DNA of 64,000 bases. It comes from Nipponacmea schrenckii. Lineage: Eukaryota > Mollusca > Gastropoda > Lottiidae. Position 1 is the stretch's first letter, and each line of letters opens with the position of its first letter. The notes beneath the pieces were generated by a model, which saw only the letters and a program-made list of their open reading frames with translations, ran no database searches and was not told where the DNA came from. The stretch covers positions 19,745,306-19,809,305 of the forward strand of contig CM060200.1 of NCBI GenBank assembly GCA_030562195.1. The letters run 5' to 3'. Below are positions 44,897 through 54,068 of the stretch, piece by piece. A program made the translations under genes and the position numbers.

Positions 44897-44990
44897 ACGA
44901 TTCTCCATTGGTGGAGGCGGTTTTCATTTCTTTGTGCTACTTGCAATATTAAAAACCAAATGCGACGAATGCGCGAAATAGAATCGCCAA

Positions 44991-45063
44991 GGCGCCGTAG
45001 CTCAGGGGTTAGAGCGTCTGTCTAGTAAACAGAAGGTCGAGGGTTCGATTCCCCCCGGTGCCT
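44991..45063 (+). tRNA. tRNA-Thr(AGT)
   Basis: 73 nt; acceptor GGCGCCG/CGGTGCC, anticodon stem TCTGT/ACAGA with loop CTAGTAA, T-arm GGTTCGATTCC. A T5 Pol III terminator lies about 30 nt downstream. Near-identical to 52513-52585 and 58772-58844. Confidence 0.93.
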
Positions 45064-45406
45064 CAAACAATCGACAAAAGAGAGGGTCTCGTTTTTACAG
45101 TTCCACACTTGACAAGAACGACATCGGAACTTTTCATGTTCAGTAGATGACCATATCATTTGAAGGTCGTGGCACGAAAACTCCACGAATTTGCTTCAGT
45201 TGTTGTCAACACTCGTTGCATCTAGGTTTTGTTTCGTTTCTTTCCATTTAATCTGGCTATGACTTTTGTCGAAGGTAAATCTAGACGTTTCACATCATTG
45301 TATTGAAAAGAAAAAAAAAATCATAATGGTAGTAATGGTAATGATAAAAATAATAAATAATGATAAGAGAAAAAAAAAAAAAATAAGACCAAAAATTCGA
45401 AGTTTT

Positions 45407-45479
45407 GTTGCGGTGGCTCAGTGACTCTGACGCTCGCTCGCTAACCCGATGGTCGCGAGTTCAATTCCTGGCGTAGGTC
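45407..45479 (+). pseudogene. tRNA-like/SINE-head sequence
   Basis: Box A-like ggtggctcagtgact and box B-like gagttcaattcc at tRNA spacing, but no pairing anticodon stem. It recurs once per array unit, so it is an ancient resident, perhaps the head of a tRNA-derived SINE. Confidence 0.55.
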
Positions 45480-45605
45480 TAGAGGGTTAACTTCTAATTT
45501 TTCCATCTGGTTTTCTCTCTGTGATCCATGAAAGACAACATGGACAGGCATGCACATTAAATTGTAAACGAGAACAAAGAAAAACAAAACGAAAAAAAAG
45601 GTAAC

Positions 45606-45677
45606 CTCCCCGGCGGGGAATTGAACCCCGGTCTCCCGCGTGACAGGCGGGGATACTGACCACTATACTACCGAGGA
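45606..45677 (-). tRNA. tRNA-Asp(GTC)
   Basis: 72 nt; acceptor TCCTCGG/CCGGGGA, anticodon loop CTGTCAC. A T8 terminator follows on the minus strand. Confidence 0.93.
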
Positions 45678-45831
45678 CACAACCACAAAGTGTCATTTAA
45701 GGCAAGTCTGGCCAGCGGTAAATATACGCTTTTTAATGGCAAGATGACGGTTTTGGTACGGTCATCTATTTTCCCAGCCTTTCTTTTTCTTTCTGCTTGA
45801 CAAAAATATTCCAATTTTCTCTACTCTATCC

Positions 45832-45902
45832 GCATCGGTGGTCTAGTGGTAGAATACTCGCCTGCCACGCGGGTGACCCGGGTTGGATTCCCGGTCGATG
45901 CA
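45832..45902 (+). tRNA. tRNA-Gly(GCC), T-loop variant
   Basis: 71 nt; acceptor GCATCGG/TCGATGC, anticodon loop CTGCCAC. The T-loop reads ggttggattcc where other copies read ggttcgattcc. This alters the conserved C56 and box B, so the gene may be weak or silent. T7 terminator downstream. Confidence 0.8.
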
Positions 45903-45986
45903 CAGATATCTTTTTTTCAAGTTCAGAATTCAATCCCAAATGGCAGACAGGTTTCACCCTGCAAACAACCCCTCGTCACTCAGAGC

Positions 45987-46058
45987 TCCGATATGGTCTA
46001 GCGGTTAGGATTCCTGGCTTTCACCCAGGCGGCCCGGGTTCGACTCCCGGTATCGGAA
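45987..46058 (+). tRNA. tRNA-Glu(TTC), complete, directly 5' of LINE-B
   Basis: 72 nt; acceptor TCCGATA/TATCGGA, anticodon loop CTTTCAC, T-arm GGTTCGACTCC, TTTT 7 nt downstream. Its nucleotides 22 to end plus 72 bp of flank form the left copy of the LINE-B target-site duplication (46008-46130). Confidence 0.93.
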
Positions 46059-46130
46059 CATATCTTTTACCTTGAAACATTTACTTTTCTAAACATTATT
46101 ACTACTTGCCAGCAAATCGAGCAATAACTC
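46008..46130 (+). repeat. LINE-B target-site duplication, left copy
   Basis: 123 bp from tRNA-Glu G22 to gcaataactc. The right copy is 51984-52105 (122 bp). The copies differ by about one substitution and one indel (gaaacattt versus gagcattt). Confidence 0.75.
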
Positions 46131-46301
46131 CGGACTTCCGGTTGAGAATCCTATAGGATAAGACGTGTTTACATCGTGCTCCGGGATTCACCCATCCGTG
46201 AAATGAATGACTTTGAAGAATAGTGGATTTAATTTTGTATTGAAAACTTTAATTGATTTTCTTCATTTATTGTGAAAACAGACCCAGCCCTTTGGGGCAC
46301 C

Positions 46302-47618
46302 ATGGCCTGTGCCACCCAACCGTCGCGGTGGTTGTGGAAGGAAAATACTTTTAGGATTGCTTGTGATGTGAAAACTGTGAGTAAAAAAGAAATTATTGAC
46401 CAAGTTTTGGATTTGTGTGGAGAAGATACGGTAAAGGCATGTGTAGAAAGAAATGGTAGATATGAAATAACAATGATGCAGAAAGAGAATTTAGAAGTAA
46501 TTAGTGAAAATGGTGTGTATATAGATCAAGAAAAAGTGAGCTGTTATAAGATTGACAACAAAGTTAAAGTAGTGAGTATTTTTAACCTACCCTACTACAT
46601 AGAAGATAGTGCAATTATTGAAAAACTTACTAAGTGGAATGTTAAATTAGATGGAACAATCAGAGAAAGAATTGACAGAGAGACTGGTACAGCTGATGGC
46701 ACTAGAATTATGACGGTGATACTCCCCCCCGGAGTTAGCTCTCTACCCTTTTCTGTTGGATTCCAGACATTGGACGGGTATGAATATTTTAACCTTAAAC
46801 ACTCAGATCAGGGAAAAGTATGCTTTATTTGCCTTAAAACTGGTCATCTTAAAACTGACTGTCCTGAATTCAGATGTAGGGAATGTGGACTTCAAGGTCA
46901 TATAAAACGTTCATGCTCAACCCCGGTATGTGATCAGTGCTTTAGATACAATCATCAATGTGAATGTAATGTGAATTCAGGTGAACCTACTCAACTGACC
47001 ACGTCTAATAGTTCACCAAGTATAAACAATGAAAATGACTCTAACCCCTGTGACCCTTCAACTAGTAATACACCTATGCCTCTTGATGTAGATCTACCCC
47101 AGACCCCCACCCAACCTGAAAAGAAACGAAATAAAAGACTTATCACACCCCCAACAAATGACCACAAGAAAGGGAAAACAGACAATGGCGATCCCGACAA
47201 AGTAAAAGAATTAGAAAATGATAGAGGGGAAATATTAGACGAGGTGAAGCTAACTACAGATCCTATGTCAAGCCCTGCAAGCCCCACAAATCCCACAGAA
47301 CCTCTACCCGAACCCTCGAATACCCCACGCCCCCATACCCGACTCCAACAACAGCGAAATATAATTAGAAGCTACAGTACTGAAAGACAGCCCTATACGA
47401 ATAAAGGTACTGACGAAAACAAAACTCCAACCCCCCAAACCCCTACCACCCCCCGTTTGGAACGATTATATAAATCCCTCAGTGCCGTGAACAGTATAGA
47501 GAGTGCCCTTAATTCGAGGGAAAAACTTGACTCGGATAATTGGAACACGGTTCTCGGAAAAGACAGGTTTAGGAAAGGCCCTAAGAAGAGTTTGAGGAAA
47601 GATGGAACGATTGTGTAA
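46302..47618 (+). CDS. LINE-B ORF1 protein (CCHC zinc knuckles)
   Basis: 438 aa from ATG 46302 (the frame is open slightly upstream but without ATG). The N-terminal region contains SIFNLPYYIEDSAIIEKL and ILPPGVSSLPFSVGF, shared with LINE-A ORF1. Two CCHC knuckles (CFICLKTGHLKTDC, CRECGLQGHIKRSC) and a third Cys/His cluster (CDQCFRYNHQCEC) follow. The C-terminal half is Pro/Thr/Asn-rich and disordered-looking. It presumably binds element RNA in the RNP. The end overlaps the first possible ORF2 start at 47602 by 17 nt. Confidence 0.85.
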   Translation: MACATQPSRWLWKENTFRIACDVKTVSKKEIIDQVLDLCGEDTVKACVERNGRYEITMMQKENLEVISENGVYIDQEKVSCYKIDNKVKVVSIFNLPYYIEDSAIIEKLTKWNVKLDGTIRERIDRETGTADGTRIMTVILPPGVSSLPFSVGFQTLDGYEYFNLKHSDQGKVCFICLKTGHLKTDCPEFRCRECGLQGHIKRSCSTPVCDQCFRYNHQCECNVNSGEPTQLTTSNSSPSINNENDSNPCDPSTSNTPMPLDVDLPQTPTQPEKKRNKRLITPPTNDHKKGKTDNGDPDKVKELENDRGEILDEVKLTTDPMSSPASPTNPTEPLPEPSNTPRPHTRLQQQRNIIRSYSTERQPYTNKGTDENKTPTPQTPTTPRLERLYKSLSAVNSIESALNSREKLDSDNWNTVLGKDRFRKGPKKSLRKDGTIV

Positions 47619-47649
47619 ACCACCCCCCCCCCTCCTTATTTCATTCACA

Positions 47650-50600
47650 ATGAAATGTGCCTCTTTTAATGTTAATGGACTCCGCGCATTTGATAAAACT
47701 AAAAGACTCTTTGCATTGTTTACTTTTTTCAGTTTTGATTTTATCTTTCTTCAAGAAACATTCTGGGATGATGCCACTATAGACGAATACGCCAATTTAT
47801 GGAAAGGTAAAATTTACTATTGTAATTATAATAATCAAAGGAGAGGTGTAGCAATTTTAATCAGTGAAAAATATAAAAAGTGTGTAAATAATGTTTTTAA
47901 AGATGTTGAAGGTAGAATTTTAAAATTGGAAACAACCGTTCATGATATAAATATTAACTTCTTTTCTATATACGCCCCAAATGATCCATGTGAAAGAGTT
48001 GACTTTTTTCAATTACTATCTAATGATTTTATTAATGCTTCTCAAAACAATGCTCTTTTTGGAGATTTTAACGAGGTACTCGATAAACACAAGGATAGGG
48101 GAAAGGGAATGCTTACAGTGGGATACAGTAGTGCCTCCTTTAATAATTTTGTCTTTGACAACCTTTTGTCAGATATTTATCGTGTAAAGAATCCAAACAA
48201 ATTACAATTTACCCGCTCTCAATACAGAAACTCTTCCTTAAAATTAAGCAGAATAGACTATATTTTATTAAGTAAATCAATTCAAATATATTGTCAACAT
48301 TGTTTTATTCAAACATCAAGTCAATCAGATCACAATTTAATTGTTTGTCTACTAAATTTTAATTCCGGGGAAAGAGGACCGGGTTCGTGGGTTTTAAATA
48401 ACAGGCTACTAAAAGATCCAGAATATAATAGAATCATACGTTCTATAGTAGATAACCAATTAAATGATGATCTGTTTACTGATAAACCACTTATATGGTG
48501 GGATAGCTTTAAATACATTGTAAAAACGAAATCGATTAGCTACTCCCGCAAAAAGAGCAAGGAGGAAAAGGACAGCTACTGGCAGTTAACAAATGCACTC
48601 CTTAAAGAGCAGGAAAGGGCCTCCAAAGGCGGTAATTTTGATGCTTGTCACATCCAAGATCTAGAAAATAAGATCGAACAATATGAAATTGAAAAATGTC
48701 AAGGTGCCATACTACGCTCAAAATCACAAGATGCCCTTGAGAATGAGAGAAACACATCGTATTTTCTAGGTCTTGAAAAGCTAAGACAGCAAAATAATTA
48801 TTTACATACTGTATATAATAATCATAATGTTTTAATAAGTAATCCTGCCGACGTCATTCAAGCGTGTAAAGACTTCTATAAACAGTTATATACCGACGAT
48901 GTGGCTAATAACGATATGCATGAACAACAGCGTAATGTATGCAGTACTATTAGTAACCGCTTGAGTGATGCCGACAGAGATTCGTGCGAAGGCCCAATCA
49001 CATCACAGGAGATATATAGAGCTCTCTTAGGTATGAAACGGGGGAAATCCCCAGGTTCAGATGGTCTTACCACAGAGTTCTATATACACTTCTGGGATGT
49101 GATAGGGCCTATATACCACAAAATTTTAAATGTAATAATTGAAACCAAAACTTTAAGTACAACTATGAAACTAGGTATTATTAGTCTATTTTACAAAAAT
49201 AAAGGGGACAAAAGAGACTTAAGATATTACAGACCCATTGCCTTGTTAAATGTTGATTACAAGATATATACACGAGTTTTAGCCCTGCGCCTTAAAAACA
49301 GTTATAGCCACAATTATCTCCCCTGAACAATCTTGTATACCAGGTAGAGATATTGCAAATAACATTGCCTGTATAAGAGATGTTATAAGCTACGCAAGTT
49401 ATACTGATTTAAATTCATATATATTACGTTTGGATGCACTTAAAGCTTTCGACCGTTTGCGGTTTTCATACCTTTTTAACATACTAAAAAGTCTTGGATT
49501 TGGCCCAAATTTTATATCGCATATAAATATCATATATAATAACGTACGTAGCTGTGTTAAAGTTAATGGCCATCTATCAACATATTTTCCAACCCAAAGA
49601 GGTACACGCCAAGGTTGTCCTTTAAGTGCATTGTTATATGTTTTAACAGCTCAGCCAATTAATTCCCTACTTAAACAAGCCAACAGTATTCATGGAATTC
49701 CTATACCCAATAGCCCAACACCTTCCCTTATCTACCAACATGCAGATGATTGCACAATCACAGTGACAGATCTTAAGTCAGTAGAAAATGTTTTTAATGT
49801 CCTACAGCCATATTGCATTGCTTCAGGTGCCCAATTTAATGAAGAAAAATCAGAACTACTACCCATAGGCTCAGCTGTAAATATACCCATATCATTACCC
49901 ATTAATTTAACTGTAGTACAAGGTTGTATTGAAATTTTAGGTGTATTTATTGGACCAGATATCAAACTATGTAACCAGTATAATTGGGACAGTAGAGTCA
50001 GGAAAATTAAACACATCTTAAATATGTGGACTCAAAGAAATCTTTCCCTTATAGGAAAATCTGTTGTAATAAATACACTATGTATGACTAAATTATGGTA
50101 CATATTAAGAGTTTTTAATATTCCTGACCCTACTGTCACAGACATTAACAATGCAATTAAGAAATTCCTATGGGGGAATAAGCCTCCTTTTATCAAATAT
50201 TCCAGTATAATACTTCCCCGTAGACAGGGTGGCTTAAATATACCAGATTTAACCACAAGACAGCATTCTTTTAGACTTGTTTGGATATCTAGATTTTTAG
50301 ACCCCTCTTGTGATTTTATTTGGAAATATATTTTATCTTTTTATCTCTCATTGTATTGTAATTGTGGCTTTAGAGTAGAAGTTTTTAGTATGAAACCCAT
50401 TTCTTCATACTTAGGTTTTTACCCCCCATTTTACCAGAGCATCCTCATGGCGTGGAATTATTTGAACCTTAAAGCATGCTCTAAACCATCTTCTTTCAAA
50501 GATATTATCAACCAACCTTTATTTTATAACCCATTCATACTGTTTAATGATAAACCCTTATGTTTTAACTATTTTATAGAATGTGAGATCACAAAAATCT

Positions 50601-51499
50601 CTGATATTGCATACTGGGTAATACCAGGGTTTCTCCCAGCTCATCATATAGTTGACATGTTCGAAGGCGCAGAGCAAAATATTGATCCTGGTGTCATTGA
50701 AAGAGATTACAAAACTCTTCTCAATTCAATACCTGCAGATTGGTGTGAGGTCATTAAAAATGAATCAGATATCTCCAGCATAGATTGTCCAATAGAATTA
50801 TTTTTCCTTTTTGGTGACACCAGGATCAATGTTGTAAATTCATCTTCTAAAATATTTTATGACACTTTAAGGAATAACATATCTTTGCCTCCCACCTCAG
50901 TTAGCTTTTGGAATGACATTTTTCCAAATATTGATTTTAATTTGGTGTGGCCTAATGTTTTTAATGTATTAAAGAGTAATGACTGTATTCTAACAGATTT
51001 TAGAATAGCTCACAATATTATTTTTACAAATCAAAAACTCCATAGATATGATATGATAGATAGTCCTATTTGCCAATTATGTGACTCTGATAATATAGAA
51101 GATATGCAACATTTATTCATTCATTGTCCTAAGATACAACCACTACTGAACCTTTTACGCTCCATACTTATAGATTTTTTCCCTGATGGTTTCACTGAAC
51201 CTGAATTGTTTTTATACTTTATTTTAAGCTATAAATTGTCAGCATGTCAAAAAGTTAATAACATTCTTAATTTATTTTTATCTATGGCTCGTTTAGCCAT
51301 ATTTAGACGTAGAAATCTTTACTCAAAAACTAATCGTTTCATTGATATTATTCCCCTATATCTTAAGCTTCTTAATAATCATGTCCAACACCTTTATTAT
51401 TATTATCAAGATGCAGAATTCAAAAAGCTTCTTTCTTATCCTCCTTATATTGATGTAATAAACTTAAAACCTGTCATCAACCTCAATATCCCACAATGA
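47650..51499 (+). pseudogene. LINE-B ORF2 (endonuclease-RT), one frameshift
   Basis: Probable start MKCASFNVNGLR at 47650; an upstream in-frame ATG at 47602 adds 16 unconserved residues. Endonuclease blocks: FNVNGLR, LQETFW, GDFNEVLDKHKDR, SRIDYILLS, SDHNLIV. RT blocks: GKSPGSDGLTTEFY, NKGDKRDLRYYRPIALLN, RLDALKAFDRLRF, RQGCPLSALLYVL, catalytic YQHADDCTI. C-terminal CCHC: CQLCDSDNIEDMQHLFIHC. About 1282 aa overall. The frame breaks once at about 49290, where a run of five A's seems one too long (second frame open to 51499). Sequencing error or a real inactivating change are both possible. Confidence 0.85.
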
Positions 51500-51983
51500 T
51501 TATCTAGATCTTAAATAAAATTCGGCCTTTGTGTATCCTTTAGTTGTAATGTAGTTTTATTTTTAATGTCATAAATTTGTAACCTTTATTGGCCTAAATG
51601 TTTAGCAGACGACACAATATACTGATGTCTTAACGGACCGTCCAACGGTTAAACTATACAAACATCACGTGCCTGAACCCCGCTACTCCATGCTTATTAT
51701 CAGCCAATATTATAGCCTCTTTTAGTCAAGTCAATATAGCCTCGATTATACGCTAATAAGTGGATACACGATAACTGGTGATACCGAGGTTGATGCTCTT
51801 CATTAAGGAATTTTACCACATTTATTCTTTTGTATGATAGTATCTTCCATCTATCTCTCCTCAGAAATAGCAAAAAATATTGTTTTTATTGTGATATATA
51901 TACTGCAAACCATACTACTATTATATAACTGTGATATTTATATTTATTGAATAAATACTTCTCAAGATAAAAAAAAAAAAAAA

Positions 51984-52034
51984 GGATTCCTGGCTTTCAC
52001 CCAGGCGGCCCGGGTTCGACTCCCGGTATCGGAA
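51984..52034 (+). pseudogene. tRNA-Glu nucleotides 22-72 at the LINE-B 3' junction
   Basis: Begins ggattcctggctttc directly after the poly(A). Box B, acceptor 3' strand and terminator are intact; box A is absent. Confidence 0.95.
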
Positions 52035-52345
52035 CATATCTTTTACCTTGAGCATTTACTTTTCTAAACATTATTACTACTTGCCAGCAAATCGAGCAAT
52101 AACTCTCTGCTATCATTGCGAAACCTGACCCAGGTTTGCAACCCTTTTCACCAACCCCACCAGGGCACCGCCGTACTTAATCGAGCGGCGTGCGACAAAA
52201 TGATTAAAATGTCCTATACCAGGGGGTCTGCAGCAACTCTTCTCGGTGTCTACCTGAATACCAGAGAAAGAAAAGCATAAATATGAAAACGTAAGAAGCA
52301 ATAGCACACAGAGAAAGAGAAGAAGAGGAAAACAATATTTCCAGT

Positions 52346-52417
52346 CTCCCCGGCGGGGAATTGAACCCCGGTCTCCCGCGTGACAGGCGGGGATACTGAC
52401 CACTATACTACCGAGGA
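52346..52417 (-). tRNA. tRNA-Asp(GTC)
   Basis: 72 nt, identical fold to 45606-45677 but in a different spacer context (95 bp upstream of tRNA-Thr on +). TTTT follows on the minus strand. Confidence 0.93.
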
Positions 52418-52512
52418 CACGATTCTCCATTGGTGGAGGCGGTTTTCATTTCTTTGTGCTACTTGCAATATTAAAAACCAAATGCGACGAATGCGCGAAA
52501 TAGAATCGCCAA

Positions 52513-52585
52513 GGCGCCGTAGCTCAGGGGTTAGAGCGTCTGTCTAGTAAACAGAAGGTCGAGGGTTCGATTCCCCCCGGTGCCT
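52513..52585 (+). tRNA. tRNA-Thr(AGT)
   Basis: Same sequence as 44991-45063. Confidence 0.93.
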
Positions 52586-52923
52586 CAAACAATCGACAAA
52601 AGAGAGGGTCTCGTTTTTACAGTTCCACACTTGACAAGAACGACATCGGAACTTTTCATGTTCAGTAGATGACCATATCATTTGAAGGTCGTGGCACGAA
52701 AACTCCACGAATTTGCTTCAGTTGTTGTCAACACTCGTTGCATCTAGGTTTTGTTTCGTTTCTTTCCATTTAATCTGGCTATGACTTTTGTCGAAGGTAA
52801 ATCTAGACGTTTCACATCATTGTATTGAAAAGAAAAAAAAATCATAATGGTAGTAATGGTAATGATAAAAATAATAAATAATGATAAGAGAAAAAAAAAA
52901 ATAAGACCAAAATTCGAAGTTTT

Positions 52924-52996
52924 GTTGCGGTGGCTCAGTGACTCTGACGCTCGCTCGCTAACCCGATGGTCGCGAGTTCAATTCCTGGCGTAGGTC
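52924..52996 (+). pseudogene. tRNA-like/SINE-head sequence
   Basis: Copy of 45407-45479. Confidence 0.55.
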
Positions 52997-53111
52997 TAGA
53001 GGGTTAACTTCTAATTTTTCCATCTGGTTTTCTCTTTGTGATCCATGAAAGACAACATGGACATTAAATTGTAAATGAGAACAAAGAAAGACAAAACGAA
53101 AAAAAGGTAAC

Positions 53112-53183
53112 CTCCCCGGCGGGGAATTGAACCCCGGTCTCCCGCGTGACAGGCGGGGATACTGACCACTATACTACCGAGGA
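53112..53183 (-). tRNA. tRNA-Asp(GTC)
   Basis: 72 nt, complete; oligo-T downstream on the minus strand. Confidence 0.93.
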
Positions 53184-53337
53184 CACAACCACAAAGTGTC
53201 ATTTAAGGCAAGTCTGGCCTGCGGTAAATATACGCTTTTTAATGGCAAGATGACGGTTTTGGTACGGTCATCTATTTTCCCAGCCTTTTTTTTTCTTTCT
53301 GCTTGACAAAAATATTCCAATTTTCTCTACTCTATCC

Positions 53338-53408
53338 GCATCGGTGGTCTAGTGGTAGAATACTCGCCTGCCACGCGGGTGACCCGGGTTCGATTCCCGG
53401 TCGATGCA
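53338..53408 (+). tRNA. tRNA-Gly(GCC)
   Basis: 71 nt with standard T-loop ggttcgattcc; T7 terminator downstream. The best Gly copy in the window. Confidence 0.93.
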
Positions 53409-53492
53409 CAGATATCTTTTTTTCAAGTTCAGAATTCAATCCCAAATGGCAGACAGGTTTCACCCTGCAAACAACCCCTCGTCACTCAGAGC

Positions 53493-53566
53493 TCCGATAT
53501 GGTCTAGCGGTTAGGATTCCTGGCTTTCATCCAGGCGGCCCGGGTTCGACTTCCGCGGTATCGGAA
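53493..53566 (+). pseudogene. tRNA-Glu(TTC) with disrupted T-stem
   Basis: 74 nt; cgacttccgcggtatcgga replaces cgactcccggtatcgga (2-nt net insertion), and the anticodon-stem side has a C-to-T change (tttcatccagg). Probably inactive. Confidence 0.7.
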
Positions 53567-53877
53567 CATATCTTTTACCTTGAGCATTTACTTTTCTAAA
53601 CATTATTACTACTTGCCAGCAAATCGAGCAATAACTCTCTGCTATCATTGCGAAACCTGACCCAGGTTTGCAACCCTTTTCACCAACCCCACCAGGGCAC
53701 CGCCGTACTTAATCGAGCGGCGTGCGACAAAATGATTAAAATGTCCTATACCAGGGGGTCTGCAGCAACTCTTCTCGGTGTCTACCTGAATACCAGAGAA
53801 AGAAAAGCATAAATATGAAAACGTAAGAAGCAATAGCACACAGAGAAAGAGAAGAAGAGGAAAACAATATTTCCAGT

Positions 53878-53949
53878 CTCCCCGGCGGGGAATTGAACCC
53901 CGGTCTCCCGCGTGACAGGCGGGGATACTGACCACTATACTACCGAGGA
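53878..53949 (-). tRNA. tRNA-Asp(GTC)
   Basis: 72 nt, complete, as 52346-52417. Confidence 0.93.
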
Positions 53950-54044
53950 CACGATTCTCCATTGGTGGAGGCGGTTTTCATTTCTTTGTGCTACTTGCAA
54001 TATTAAAAACCAAATGCGACGAATGCGCGAAATAGAATCGCCAA

Positions 54045-54068
54045 GGCGCCAAGGGGTTAGAGCGTCTG
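54045..54068 (+). pseudogene. tRNA-Thr 5' part at the LINE-C 5' junction
   Basis: ggcgccaaggggttagagcg then tctg: lacks 6 nt of the D-arm and stops where LINE-C begins. Confidence 0.85.

Larger units (their letters stand above)
44865..46130 (+). repeat. tRNA array segment 3
   Basis: Order: Asp- fragment, Thr, tRNA-like, Asp-, Gly, Glu, spacer. Well-preserved unit between LINE-A and LINE-B. The spacers between tRNAs carry no ORF. Confidence 0.85.
46131..51983 (+). mobile_element. LINE-B: full-length Tx1/L1-like LINE in tRNA-Glu
   Basis: Complete 5.85-kb element: 5'UTR from cggacttccggttg, ORF1, overlapping ORF2, about 480-bp 3'UTR with AATAAA at 51950-51955, and an A-run ending at 51983. The next base is G22 of tRNA-Glu. 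It is sense with the tRNA. It has the longest uninterrupted coding capacity with ORF1 in the window; one 1-nt frameshift breaks ORF2. Confidence 0.88.
51984..54068 (+). repeat. tRNA array segment 4
   Basis: Glu 3' part, Asp-, Thr, tRNA-like, Asp-, Gly, Glu, Asp-, Thr 5' part: one complete unit (Thr 52513 to Thr 54045, about 1.53 kb) plus flanks. Stretches between tRNAs are spacer without ORF. Confidence 0.9.

Noticed and set aside
45487..45696. Recurrent small ORFs with a HAGDRGSIPRR motif (also at 31418, 41524, 52113, 53011, 53645, 58369)
   Set aside because: They are translations across the tRNA-Asp genes and spacers; the repeated peptide is the tRNA sequence itself.
45797..46075. ORF with RILACHAGDPGWIPGRC (also at 53303 and 31778)
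   Set aside because: Translation of tRNA-Gly and tRNA-Glu genes, not a protein.
46272..46301. Upstream extension of LINE-B ORF1
   Set aside because: It starts at GTG; the first ATG is at 46302.
47650..51499. Whether the LINE-B ORF2 frame change is a programmed frameshift
   Set aside because: It lies at an A-run in the middle of conserved RT sequence, and LINE-D has no shift there; a 1-nt indel is simpler.
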